Part shown: in pieces, positions 43,447 to 51,528 of the stretch
Layout: each line of letters starts with the position of its first letter
Position numbering within the stretch: the stretch's first letter is position 1
Assembly: GCA_002083655.1 (NCBI GenBank)
Contig: MSXR01000001.1
Location: 1-64,000, forward strand
DNA: 64,000 nucleotides
From: Proteobacteria bacterium ST_bin14
GTDB lineage: Bacteria > Pseudomonadota > Alphaproteobacteria > Sphingomonadales > Sphingomonadaceae
Direction: 5' to 3'
The notes under the pieces: model-generated
The model's database searches: none
Seen by the model: the letters and a program-made list of their open reading frames with translations, nothing else
What the model was told of the DNA's origin: nothing
Program-made: the position numbers and the translations under genes

Positions 43447-44262
43447 CTATTGCGCAGTCCAGCCGCCATCGACTGGCAGTGCGGCGCCGGTAATCGAGGC
43501 GGCGCCAGGACCGCACAGGAAAACCGCCAGCGCGCCGAGTTCCTCGACCGTGGCGAAGCGTTTGGTTGGCTGTGCTGCGAGCAGTACGTCGCGGATCACT
43601 GCTTCACGGTCGATGCCGCGCGCCCGCGCCGTGTCGGCGATCTGGTTCTCCACCAACGGAGTCCATACATAGCCGGGGCAGATCGCGTTACAGGTGACGC
43701 CGAACTGCGCGCCCTCAAGGGCAACGGTCTTGGTCAGCCCGAGCACGCCGTGCTTGGCGGCGACATAGGCGCCCTTAAACGGCGATGCGACGAGCGCATG
43801 TGCCGAAGCGACATTGATGATGCGACCATAGCCCGACGCTTTCATCGGTGCAAAGGCGGTGCGGATCGTGTGGAATGCCGCCGACAGGTTTAGCGCGATG
43901 ATCGCGTTCCATTTGTCGACGGGGAAATCCTCGATCGGCGAAACATGCTGGATGCCGGCATTGTTGACGAGGATGTCGACGTGACCGAGTTGAGCAATGC
44001 TGCTCTCGATCAGTCCGGCAGCGCCAGCGGCATCGAGCAGGTTTGCGCCATCATAGGCGACGCGCCCGCCATGCATGGCCAAAGCAGCGCACGTCGCTTC
44101 GATCGCGGCGGGATCGCCAAGGCCATTGATGACAAGATCGGCGCCGGCTTCAGCCAGTGCGTGCGCGATCCCGAGCCCGATTCCGCTGGTCGATCCGGTA
44201 ACGACGGCGACACGTCCGGCGAGTGGTTTTGGCGCGGTGGTCGAGGTAGCTGGCGAGTCCAT
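43447..44262 (-). CDS. bdhA: 3-hydroxybutyrate dehydrogenase (SDR family)
   Basis: A classical short-chain dehydrogenase of about 271 residues that interconverts 3-hydroxybutyrate and acetoacetate with NAD. It shows TGSTSGIGLGIA near residue 22, NNAGIQHVSPIEDFP near 102, and the catalytic Ser/Tyr-x-x-x-Lys in YVAAKHG near 168, with the family-typical GYVWTPLVENQI. Start ATG 44262 has AAAGGA eight bases upstream; the frame extends to 44337 without support. It begins the minus-strand operon bdhA - small ORF - ndh - patatin - peroxiredoxin-like. Confidence 0.9.
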   Translation of the reverse strand: MDSPATSTTAPKPLAGRVAVVTGSTSGIGLGIAHALAEAGADLVINGLGDPAAIEATCAALAMHGGRVAYDGANLLDAAGAAGLIESSIAQLGHVDILVNNAGIQHVSPIEDFPVDKWNAIIALNLSAAFHTIRTAFAPMKASGYGRIINVASAHALVASPFKGAYVAAKHGVLGLTKTVALEGAQFGVTCNAICPGYVWTPLVENQIADTARARGIDREAVIRDVLLAAQPTKRFATVEELGALAVFLCGPGAASITGAALPVDGGWTAQ

Positions 44263-44456
44263 GTCGGGCATCCTTTGTGAGAACGATGTCCTTAAGCTGC
44301 CCAACGCGGCGCCCGAATTGAAATGCCGTTTGTGCATGAACTCAATGCGGCAAAGCGATTGGGCGTGAAACGGGTCGCGGCGTAAATCAGTGTAGTGTCA
44401 GCAAACCAGCCCTTCGGTTTTCCGGCCGCCATGACCAACCAATTAGGAAGACGATC

Positions 44457-44906
44457 ATGACCAGAACGACCCTTCAAAGCGCTGTGCTTGCGCTGCTCGC
44501 AGCAACTACTTTCGCCACGCCCGCTTTTGCCGGTGAATGCCCCGCCAACAAGAGTGCGATCAATGCGCTTACAGGCGCGCCAACTATGCCCAAGGGAGTG
44601 ACCGACACCGTCATCGGCTCGGTCGATCTCGGCGCCGAAATCAGCGTCGCTGATCGCCAACTCCGCACGCGCCGCCTCGTTGTCCAGCCAGGTGGTATCG
44701 TTCCGCTGCACAGCCACAAGGACCGCCCGGCCCTGATCTATACCGTGAGCGGCCAGATTACCGAATATCGCAGCAGCTGCGCGGTGCCGATCCTGCACAA
44801 GGCAGGCGACATCGCGCGCGAAGCCGATGGCATTTCGCACTACTGGATCAACCGCGGTAAAACCGCTGCGGTTCTCCTGTCGTCGGACGTCCATCACGGC
44901 ATGTGA
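44457..44906 (+). CDS. secreted cupin-domain protein
   Basis: A 149-residue exported protein with a signal peptide ending AFAGE and a small cupin barrel. GGIVPLHSHKDRPALIYTVSGQ holds the metal-binding histidines (HSH) and the downstream SHYWINRG adds another. A GGAAG ribosome site precedes the ATG. The enzymatic role is unknown. A frameshifted paralogue lies at 47279-47721, on the other strand. Confidence 0.85.
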   Translation: MTRTTLQSAVLALLAATTFATPAFAGECPANKSAINALTGAPTMPKGVTDTVIGSVDLGAEISVADRQLRTRRLVVQPGGIVPLHSHKDRPALIYTVSGQITEYRSSCAVPILHKAGDIAREADGISHYWINRGKTAAVLLSSDVHHGM

Positions 44907-44945
44907 ACCCGTGTCACCGTCCCCGCACCCCCGGGGGACGACGAC

Positions 44946-44986
44946 TGTGGCACCCCGCCCTTTCGCCCTTTGGGTGGGGTGCCACA
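44946..44986 (+). terminator. strong stem-loop after the cupin gene
   Basis: An eleven-base perfect inverted repeat (TGTGGCACCCC and GGGGTGCCACA) starts 40 bases after the cupin stop codon, with a 19-base loop. No T-run follows, so it may act as an mRNA 3' stabiliser or a Rho-assisted terminator rather than an intrinsic one. Confidence 0.45.
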
Positions 44987-45063
44987 CCCACGTCAGCCAA
45001 GCCATCCAACCAATAAGACTGAAGATGAAACGACCTCGCCCTCCTCCAGCGCCTCCCTTTTCG

Positions 45064-45604
45064 CATTGATGATCCTGCCAAGCTGATTTGCCACTCAAGC
45101 CATTTCTGTTCGAAGTGCATCGGGCTAGTATAACCAGTGTCGAATGCAGCAGCCGATGGTTGTAGAAGGTAATCCAGTACATCCCCTCGCCCTTGGCCTG
45201 CCGCCGTGTGCCGAAGCGCCTGCCGTGGAGCCGTTCGACCTTGAGCGATCCGAACAGGTCTCGGTCACGGGGTTGTCCTAGCAATCAGATTTGCGGCTCA
45301 TCGAGACTTGCATGTTGAGGTTTGCCAACAGCTTGGCAAAATTCTTGCTGACATATTGGCTACCGCGATCCGAGTGGAAAATGAGGTCTGCGGTCGGCTG
45401 ACGACGGAACCAGGCCATGCGTAGTGCATCGATTACCAGCGCTCGCGTCATGCGCTGGGCCATCGCAAAGCCGACCAATTTCCGGTTAAACAGATCGATC
45501 ACAATGGCAAGGTAGAGCCAGCCCTCCTGGAAGCGATAACTGATAAACAAGTATTGGAAGAAGCCATGACCGCTATCCGCGGTATGTACGCAAGTAGAAA
45601 TCAA
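45064..45604 (-). mobile_element. IS3 family remnant (degenerate OrfB integrase)
   Basis: Three out-of-phase segments on the minus strand spell the C-terminal part of an IS3-family OrfB: GWLYLAIVIDLFNRKLVGFAM, then HSDRGSQYVSKNF with a catalytic Asp, then LFGSLKVERLHGRRF with the Glu region and YNHRLLHSTL, and last FEQKWLEWQ. Frameshifts at about 45280 and 45122 and the loss of the N-terminal part show that it is dead. It ends against the PlsC gene. Confidence 0.85.
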
Positions 45605-45663
45605 TGAAGTCTGCGATCAAAGGATGGGCTAATCAGGCGAATCGATATGGAGAACCGTTAGCA

Positions 45664-46389
45664 ATGCGCGCTTTGCTCTCACTGGCTATCGCGTTGCTAC
45701 GGGTGCCATTCTGGCTGGTGAGCGCGCCTGGCAATCGCCGCCCCCACGAACAGGCCTTTTTTGCACAGATCGCTCGTGGCTGCGGGATTTCGATTTCGCA
45801 GCAAGGCGCGCCGTCTCCGAAAGCGGGCACGCTCTTCATCATGAACCATATTAGCTGGGCTGATATTCCGGTAATGATGGCGCTCCTCGACGCTGACTTT
45901 GTCGCAAAATCAGAAATGATCGACTGGCCCGTAATTGGTTGGCTCGCGCTACGCTTTGATCCAGTGTTCGTCAGCCGAAATAGCCAGCGTCGGAGCCACG
46001 ATCAGGTGGATGCCATCCGCGCGCGCCTCAAGGCCGGACGCTCGGTCATCCTTTGTGCGGAGGGCACGACGTCGGATGGCACAACCATTTTGCCGTTTCG
46101 CACCAGCCTTTTTGCAGCGGCTGATGCGGCGCAGATCGTTCAGCCGATCATTATTGCCTATCTTACACCAGACGGCGACGCCCTGTCGCCCCATCGTCAG
46201 CGCGAGGTGGCATGGATTGATGATGATGCTTTGATTTCTGGTGCGTCGCGGTTCGCGAAAGAAAGAACGCTCGCGCTTGTCGTTTTTCTGCTCCCCGTTG
46301 AAAGCGACGGAAATCGCAAGACGTTAGCTGGAACAGTGCGCCAACGTATGTTGGACGCCTATGCCGCCGCGCCAAATCGGCCGAGATAG
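45664..46389 (+). CDS. 1-acyl-glycerol-3-phosphate / lyso-ornithine lipid acyltransferase (PlsC family)
   Basis: A membrane-associated acyltransferase of about 241 residues. It has an N-terminal hydrophobic segment, motif I NHISWAD near residue 63, and motif III CAEGTTSDG near 135. Such enzymes add a second acyl chain, making phosphatidic acid (PlsC) or ornithine lipid (OlsA). The gene converges with an OlsB-like acyltransferase, overlapping it by 31 bases, which favours the OlsA role. Start ATG 45664 is preferred; the frame extends up to 45604 at the IS3 remnant. Confidence 0.85.
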   Translation: MRALLSLAIALLRVPFWLVSAPGNRRPHEQAFFAQIARGCGISISQQGAPSPKAGTLFIMNHISWADIPVMMALLDADFVAKSEMIDWPVIGWLALRFDPVFVSRNSQRRSHDQVDAIRARLKAGRSVILCAEGTTSDGTTILPFRTSLFAAADAAQIVQPIIIAYLTPDGDALSPHRQREVAWIDDDALISGASRFAKERTLALVVFLLPVESDGNRKTLAGTVRQRMLDAYAAAPNRPR

Positions 46390-47132
46390 CGCTCTGAAAT
46401 CGCTGCGACCGGCATAACGATGAACACGTCTACCGTGTTAAATTGATGATCGATCACTGCGCCGTCACCCACTTGTGCGCCCACGCGGAGATAGGCTTTG
46501 ATGAGTGGTGGCAGCCTACGCATCGCCTGGCGCGGATCATAACTTCCAAGCGGCAACCGTGCCATGTCGACATACCGATCATCCAGAGCACGCGCACGCA
46601 GTTCGGGCGGCGCAACGTGATTGTGCCATAGGTATGACAAAGTATCGGCATGTTCGTCAGGGCATATGCCATGAAAGCTTGCACAGCCGAACAATGTACT
46701 GATGCGATGCTGACGCAGATAGGCGGCGATACCGCGCCACAGCAATTGGATCGTTCCCGAATCTCGGTAATCAGGAGCCACGCACGATCGCCCGAGTTCA
46801 AGCGTTTCGCCGCCGCGTCCCGAAAAGCAGGCAAGATCGAATTCGCTCGCGCTATAAAATCCTTGGCGCGCTTCAGCAACGCTTTGGCGGAGCAGGCGGT
46901 AAGTACCAACAATCTGGGGAATGCCCGATGCACAATCTTCAACCAATAGATGATCGCAAACCGCGTCATACGGATCAATGTCACGCTCATCCCCGCCCAG
47001 CGGCCTCGCGCCCATATCGCCGTAGAAGATTGCCCACCTTAAACGCTGCGCCGCTTCTATTTCAGTGGGGCACGATGCCAAGCGAACAGACATCTGGCGA
47101 GGTTTGACAGGCAATAAAGCGATGCTCTGCAT
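46359..47132 (-). CDS. OlsB-like N-acyltransferase (ornithine lipid synthesis, first step)
   Basis: A 257-residue GNAT-fold acyltransferase of the OlsB/PlsC-associated family. Typical marks are LRWAIFYGDMG near residue 32, VGTYRLL near 75, FDLACFSGRGGETLELGRSCV near 97, and the FGCASFHGICPDEHADTLSYL block near 145. OlsB transfers a 3-hydroxyacyl group from ACP to ornithine to form lyso-ornithine lipid. The partner acyltransferase lies next to it in convergent orientation. Acylation of another amino acid cannot be excluded. Confidence 0.82.
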   Translation of the reverse strand: MQSIALLPVKPRQMSVRLASCPTEIEAAQRLRWAIFYGDMGARPLGGDERDIDPYDAVCDHLLVEDCASGIPQIVGTYRLLRQSVAEARQGFYSASEFDLACFSGRGGETLELGRSCVAPDYRDSGTIQLLWRGIAAYLRQHRISTLFGCASFHGICPDEHADTLSYLWHNHVAPPELRARALDDRYVDMARLPLGSYDPRQAMRRLPPLIKAYLRVGAQVGDGAVIDHQFNTVDVFIVMPVAAISERYLGRFGAAA

Positions 47133-47278
47133 GATAGGTCTTTCGAATAGTTTTTAAAGATATGCCAAAAGCAAACCGAAGTCTTGCCAACAGGACGGTT
47201 CGGCAGTTCCCCAAATCGGGATAGCGAGGTGCCAGTGGTCGCCGGTGACGGGAGCACCGGTAGCCAAGTCTGTGACGC

Positions 47279-47721
47279 TTATTTGGCGTCGTTGTGGACA
47301 TCCGACGAATAGAGAAAGGCAATAGCCTTGACATTATTCTTCCACCAATGAGAAATCTCGCCGGCCTCATTGGAAACTTCGCCCGCGCGGTGAACGATGG
47401 GGACGAGGCAGTTGGAACGACGTTCAGTCACTGAACCACTTTGTGTCAAATTAGCCGAGGGCGGCCAACATGGCTGTGCATCGGGACGATACCGCCGGTC
47501 TGGAGCACAAGTTTGCGAAAACCCAGACTGCAGCTGGCAACATTAATTGCGCTACCCAGATTAACCGTGTTGATAACACAATCGGTAACGGCATCTCGCA
47601 TCGTCGCAGCACCAGTGAGAAGGTTCTCACCGGTTTGACCCGCAGGCCATGAACTAGCAAAGACGGGGGACGCCGCACCAGTAAGCGCAATGGCAGCGAG
47701 AGTAGCAAGGGCATTTTTCAT
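47279..47721 (-). pseudogene. frameshifted secreted cupin, paralogue of the gene at 44457
   Basis: The minus-strand frame from ATG 47721 has a signal peptide (ASPVFASS), then TGGIVPMHSHVGRPRLI, and stops. A shift of one base restores TQSGSVTERRSNCLVPIVHRAG and SHWWKNNVKAIAFLYSSDVH up to a TAA at 47279. The joined product of about 147 residues aligns along its whole length with the 149-residue cupin at 44457. The lesion is a single missing base near 47447, so the gene is either recently inactivated or carries a sequencing error. Confidence 0.85.
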
Positions 47722-47924
47722 AGTCAGTTCGTTCTGAATGAGACAGTTTCGCGACCCGAGCATTTTTGAGGAAGCCAAAACAAACTCAAGCGGCGTAGCC
47801 TCTACCTAAGGGGGCGCTCTCCGCATCACCATTCGATTATTGGCATAGATTTTATGCTCAACGGGCATTTTAGTTTTGCCCACTCGGCCTGCATTAACTG
47901 CCCATCGCTTTTGGGAGAATGCAC

Positions 47925-48446
47925 GTGACCGTCAAACCTTCGACACCGGCAACCGATCCAACCAAGAAGAATGCTGAATCTGAGACGCTCAATCCGAACA
48001 CCCCGATGACGGTACAGACCGAGCAGGCGATCACAATGGCGAAAGCCAGTTTTGAACAGATCGCCGCGAAATCGCGCGAAGCGATGGAGCAAAGCATGAA
48101 GACCGTCGGCGTGGTGACTGAAATGACTCGCGGCAATGTCGATGCGTTGCTCGAATCCTCGCGCGCCGCTGCTGGTGGTATGCAGGTCATTGCGCAGGAC
48201 GTTGCCGATTATGGGAAGCAGACGTTCGAACGGACGACAACTGCAGGCCGAACGATGGCTCTTGCGCGAACTGCGCCGGAGCTGATTCAGCTGCAAAGCG
48301 AGTTTGCCCGGACCGAGTTTACCACGGCAATTGCAGAGTATTCGAAGCTGTCTCAGACGATGTTCCAGGCGATAACAGCGATGTTTGAGCCACTGCAGAA
48401 ACAAGCGATTACGGCGGCCCAGATCAAGGATCTGATGAGAGAATAG
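47925..48446 (+). CDS. phasin family protein
   Basis: A helical protein of about 173 residues of the phasin family, coating polyhydroxyalkanoate granules. The central part (AITMAKASFEQIAAKSREAMEQSMK, residues about 35-60) and the Ala/Gln/Thr-rich heptads that follow are typical, with no membrane segment. GTG 47925 is preferred as the start because GGGAG lies seven bases before it; ATG 47919 is too close to that site. It is followed by an acetoacetyl-CoA reductase gene. Confidence 0.82.
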   Translation: MTVKPSTPATDPTKKNAESETLNPNTPMTVQTEQAITMAKASFEQIAAKSREAMEQSMKTVGVVTEMTRGNVDALLESSRAAAGGMQVIAQDVADYGKQTFERTTTAGRTMALARTAPELIQLQSEFARTEFTTAIAEYSKLSQTMFQAITAMFEPLQKQAITAAQIKDLMRE

Positions 48447-48535
48447 CAATAATTCGGACGCCGCCAGCAACAATGCTTCGAAGAGCGCAAATGCTGCGGC
48501 GCACTTGGTAATCGATTTAAATTAGGAGATAATCT

Positions 48536-49258
48536 ATGATACGCGTCGCAGTGGTAACCGGAGGTACGCGCGGGATCGGTGAAGCGGTTAGCATCGCATT
48601 GCGCGATATCGGCTTCAGCGTTGCTGCAAGTTATGTCGGCGATGTTGAGCGAGCGCGTGCCTTTACGGAGCGCACCGGTATCGACAGCTTCCAGTGGAAT
48701 GTTGCCGATTATGACGCTTGCCATGCGGCTGTCGATCAAATCACGGCATTATTGGGAGCGGTCGATGTCCTGATCAACAATGCGGGTATTACACGCGATT
48801 GCTCGGTACTGAAAATGTCGCGCGATGACTGGTCCGACGTGGTCGACACCAACCTGACCGGCTGCTTCAATATGGTGAAGGCCGTTTTGCCCGCGATGCG
48901 CGAGCGCGGTTGGGGCCGGATCGTCAATATAGGCTCGATCAACGGTCAGGCTGGGCAGTTCGGACAGGTCAATTACTCGGCGACTAAGGCCGCCATTCAC
49001 GGATTCACCAAGGCGCTAGCACAGGAAGGCGCTCGGTTCGGAGTAACCGTAAACACGGTGGCCCCTGGCTATATCAACACCGATATGGTGGCGGCTGTAC
49101 CGCCCGAACAACTGGCCAAGATCGTTGCGAAAGTGCCCGTCGGCAGGCTCGGCGAAGCGCATGAAATCGCCCGAGTGGTAGCATTTTTGTGCGCTCAAGA
49201 GAGTGGATTTATAACAGGATCGACGGTCAGCATAAATGGCGGCCAGCATATGTATTAA
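48536..49258 (+). CDS. phaB: acetoacetyl-CoA reductase
   Basis: A 240-residue short-chain dehydrogenase reducing acetoacetyl-CoA to (R)-3-hydroxybutyryl-CoA for polyhydroxybutyrate synthesis. VVTGGTRGIGEAVS is at the start, NNAGITRDCSVLKMS near residue 82 (a PhaB hallmark), the catalytic YSATKAAIHGFTKAL near 150 and PGYINTDMV near 180. AGGAGA precedes the ATG by seven bases. It lies 89 bases after the phasin gene. No PHA synthase is in the window. Confidence 0.9.
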   Translation: MIRVAVVTGGTRGIGEAVSIALRDIGFSVAASYVGDVERARAFTERTGIDSFQWNVADYDACHAAVDQITALLGAVDVLINNAGITRDCSVLKMSRDDWSDVVDTNLTGCFNMVKAVLPAMRERGWGRIVNIGSINGQAGQFGQVNYSATKAAIHGFTKALAQEGARFGVTVNTVAPGYINTDMVAAVPPEQLAKIVAKVPVGRLGEAHEIARVVAFLCAQESGFITGSTVSINGGQHMY

Positions 49259-50436
49259 CGCAGAAACTCCCGCAACGCCGCAATCGCTCGCTGGTGGAGA
49301 TCATCAGTGTGGAGGTTCGAGGCGAGCGGATGAGATCCGAAGCGGATCATCACAAGGCCGGTCCCCATCTCGATATGCACTCGCTGCCCAAAGACCCCGA
49401 GTGCTGCCATGCTACGCTGGGAGTCGTGCGAAACCCACCATTGGCTGCGGTAGGAACCTTGCGAGCGGGTAGCATATTTCGACGCCGCGAACAGTGCGCG
49501 GTTGCCACCCTGAGCGATGTTTGCACATGCTGAGGCAGCGATTCCGCGTTCCTCGACCATTAGCAATGCGAGTCGCGCAATATCGCGCGCAGTTGCATTG
49601 AGGCCCGAAGCGGCAATGTCATCGCCTGCGGTGTCGACGAGGAAATGGCCATCATCGGCGCACCCCGCCGGGTGCCAGAGGCGGGCCCTGAACAGATTAG
49701 CGAGACGTTCGCCACTTGCCCGCGCAATCACCCAGCCGAGCGCATCGGCCACTGGCGTGCGATACGAAAACCCATCCCCGGGCGGATGATCGCGCCGCGC
49801 CAACCGCGCCAAAGTTTCACGAGCGCCCCCTTTGGCAACAGCTGGCGTCCAATAGCTTGCCGAATAGAGGTGAACATCGGCATCGGGATTGGCATAATCC
49901 TCATCGAACGCGACGCCGTCGGTCATATCGAGCAAGTGGCGGACACTGGCTGCGGCAAACCCCGTACCGATCAGTTCGGGCACGTAAAGTGTTACAGGCG
50001 CGTCGGGATCGAGTGTTCCGTCAACAACCAGCATCTCGCCAAGCAACCCAATAAACGATTTGCTGACAGAAAAGGCGTGATGCGGCGTCTGCGCGGTCAT
50101 GCCGTTGAGGTAACGTTCGTGAATGATCGCGCCCGCGCGCAGAATTAGCATCGCATCCGTAAAAGTGCGGTCTTCAAACTCGGACCAGCTGATGATCTTA
50201 CCCTCGCCATCATCGAAGCACAGATGATCAAGCGATACGACGTCCTCTGGCAAGTCACGGGGGTTGTCGCTTCGGCGCAATCCCCGCGATGGCACTAGCT
50301 CACGCGTATGCTGGAACGCCCAGCGCGAAAAGGGATAAAGCCGCCAATTCGCCCGCGTTACTCGGCGGTCGATCGGAATATCGAGGCCGGGGCCAATCCC
50401 GGCGCTGGGCCAATCGAGCAAGGGGGGCAAAATCAT
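49255..50436 (-). CDS. class C beta-lactamase-fold serine hydrolase
   Basis: A 393-residue serine hydrolase of the class C beta-lactamase / 6-aminohexanoate-dimer hydrolase type. The SxxK motif is SVSKSFIG near residue 125; the tyrosine motif region reads FSYRTPVADALGW near 225, where YxN is changed to YRT. No signal peptide is seen. It is the last gene of a five-gene operon and overlaps the ATP-grasp gene by four bases (ATGA). It also overlaps phaB by four bases in convergent orientation. It may cleave an amide or ester made by the ATP-grasp neighbour. Substrate unknown. Confidence 0.82.
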   Translation of the reverse strand: MILPPLLDWPSAGIGPGLDIPIDRRVTRANWRLYPFSRWAFQHTRELVPSRGLRRSDNPRDLPEDVVSLDHLCFDDGEGKIISWSEFEDRTFTDAMLILRAGAIIHERYLNGMTAQTPHHAFSVSKSFIGLLGEMLVVDGTLDPDAPVTLYVPELIGTGFAAASVRHLLDMTDGVAFDEDYANPDADVHLYSASYWTPAVAKGGARETLARLARRDHPPGDGFSYRTPVADALGWVIARASGERLANLFRARLWHPAGCADDGHFLVDTAGDDIAASGLNATARDIARLALLMVEERGIAASACANIAQGGNRALFAASKYATRSQGSYRSQWWVSHDSQRSMAALGVFGQRVHIEMGTGLVMIRFGSHPLASNLHTDDLHQRAIAALREFLR

Positions 50437-51506
50437 CGTGTGGTAGGATAGCGTATCACCAGAGATTGTTCACGCCGCCATTGCGCGATAAATGATCGCC
50501 AGCTGTCGGGCTTCACCCCGCGCTTGCGGTTAGCCGCGCTGACCTTGAACAGCAGTGAGAATTGCCCGCACAGCGCGCCCCACGCCTCTAGCAAGGTCGT
50601 GCGGCTGTCCCAGATATGCGTCATTTCCGCTCCCGCGCCGTTATATTCGATGATCGCGAAATCTTCCCCGCGTTGGAAAGCCCCGAAATCAGCAAAACGC
50701 ACATCGAACCGACCGAAATGGAAACCGTCGATCGCGTGGGCAATGGCATCGAACCGGGCACGCATCGCCTCGGTGACATAGGCATTGCCATTGCGGAAAA
50801 TCGCCCCTTTCGAATGGCTGCCCGAAAAGACCAGTCGCTTGGATTCGCCAATCGTCAAAACGCGGTCAAGTTCATCTTCAAACCGCTTGAGATAAAGCTG
50901 CGGTACGAGGCCTGCGCGGGGGTCAGCCAGAATCAATTCGTGCAAGGTTGAACGACCATCTCCGATTACGTGAGGAAAATATTTGAGGGTGAGCGATACA
51001 ATCTTGCCCTTTTGAGCGCCAGGTTCGCGGACATAGAAGACACCCGCTTCGCCCTCAACATCGATCATTTGTTGAAGCAGAAAAGTTGCGCCTGCCGGAA
51101 AAATTTCGAGATAAGCCCACAGCTGAAGGGAGGAACGGATTGGTTGCACCCCAGCGCCACGACAGCCGATATCAGGCTTGGCCACAAGCGGATAATCGAG
51201 ACCGGCAGCGTCAATCCGCGCCATAATCAACGGCCACTGTACCTTAACGGGCGCGGCCCAGCGGTTAATTGCAACATAGTTGGGCAAATGCCTGCGCTGT
51301 GGCCCGCTTAGGCGCGCGAATAGCTTACTTTTCTCTTCCCCAACAAGTCCTGCGGCAGGAAAACCGGGATTGGCGACCAGTGGCAATCGGATGCTGCGGT
51401 AGCGGATCATCAGGCCGATAATCCAGAGCCAGATAGGCCCATAGAAAAGCCAGCTTGGCCAGAACTCAAAGTATGAGGCAGCAGGCCCGCCCCCGAAAAC
51501 GGGCAT
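50433..51506 (-). CDS. membrane-anchored ATP-grasp ligase-like protein
   Basis: A protein of about 357 residues with an N-terminal hydrophobic helix (PSWLFYGPIWLWIIGLM), then an ATP-grasp fold: VAKPDIGCRGAGVQ near residue 110, the linker FLLQQMIDVEGEAGVFYVREPG and the metal-binding end FAIIEYNGAGAE near 300. It resembles D-Ala-D-Ala ligase-like and carboxylate-amine ligases and so may join an amino acid or peptide to an acid. It overlaps the hydrolase gene by four bases. GTG 51542, overlapping the TPR gene, is an alternative start. The product is unknown. Confidence 0.7.
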   Translation of the reverse strand: MPVFGGGPAASYFEFWPSWLFYGPIWLWIIGLMIRYRSIRLPLVANPGFPAAGLVGEEKSKLFARLSGPQRRHLPNYVAINRWAAPVKVQWPLIMARIDAAGLDYPLVAKPDIGCRGAGVQPIRSSLQLWAYLEIFPAGATFLLQQMIDVEGEAGVFYVREPGAQKGKIVSLTLKYFPHVIGDGRSTLHELILADPRAGLVPQLYLKRFEDELDRVLTIGESKRLVFSGSHSKGAIFRNGNAYVTEAMRARFDAIAHAIDGFHFGRFDVRFADFGAFQRGEDFAIIEYNGAGAEMTHIWDSRTTLLEAWGALCGQFSLLFKVSAANRKRGVKPDSWRSFIAQWRREQSLVIRYPTTR

Positions 51507-51528
51507 CGCTGCGCCGCCGATGCAACCT

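Noticed and set aside
44292..45284. 330-codon minus-strand frame over the cupin gene and IS3 remnant
   Set aside because: A chimera: its first part is out-of-phase IS3 OrfB and the rest is antisense to the cupin gene.
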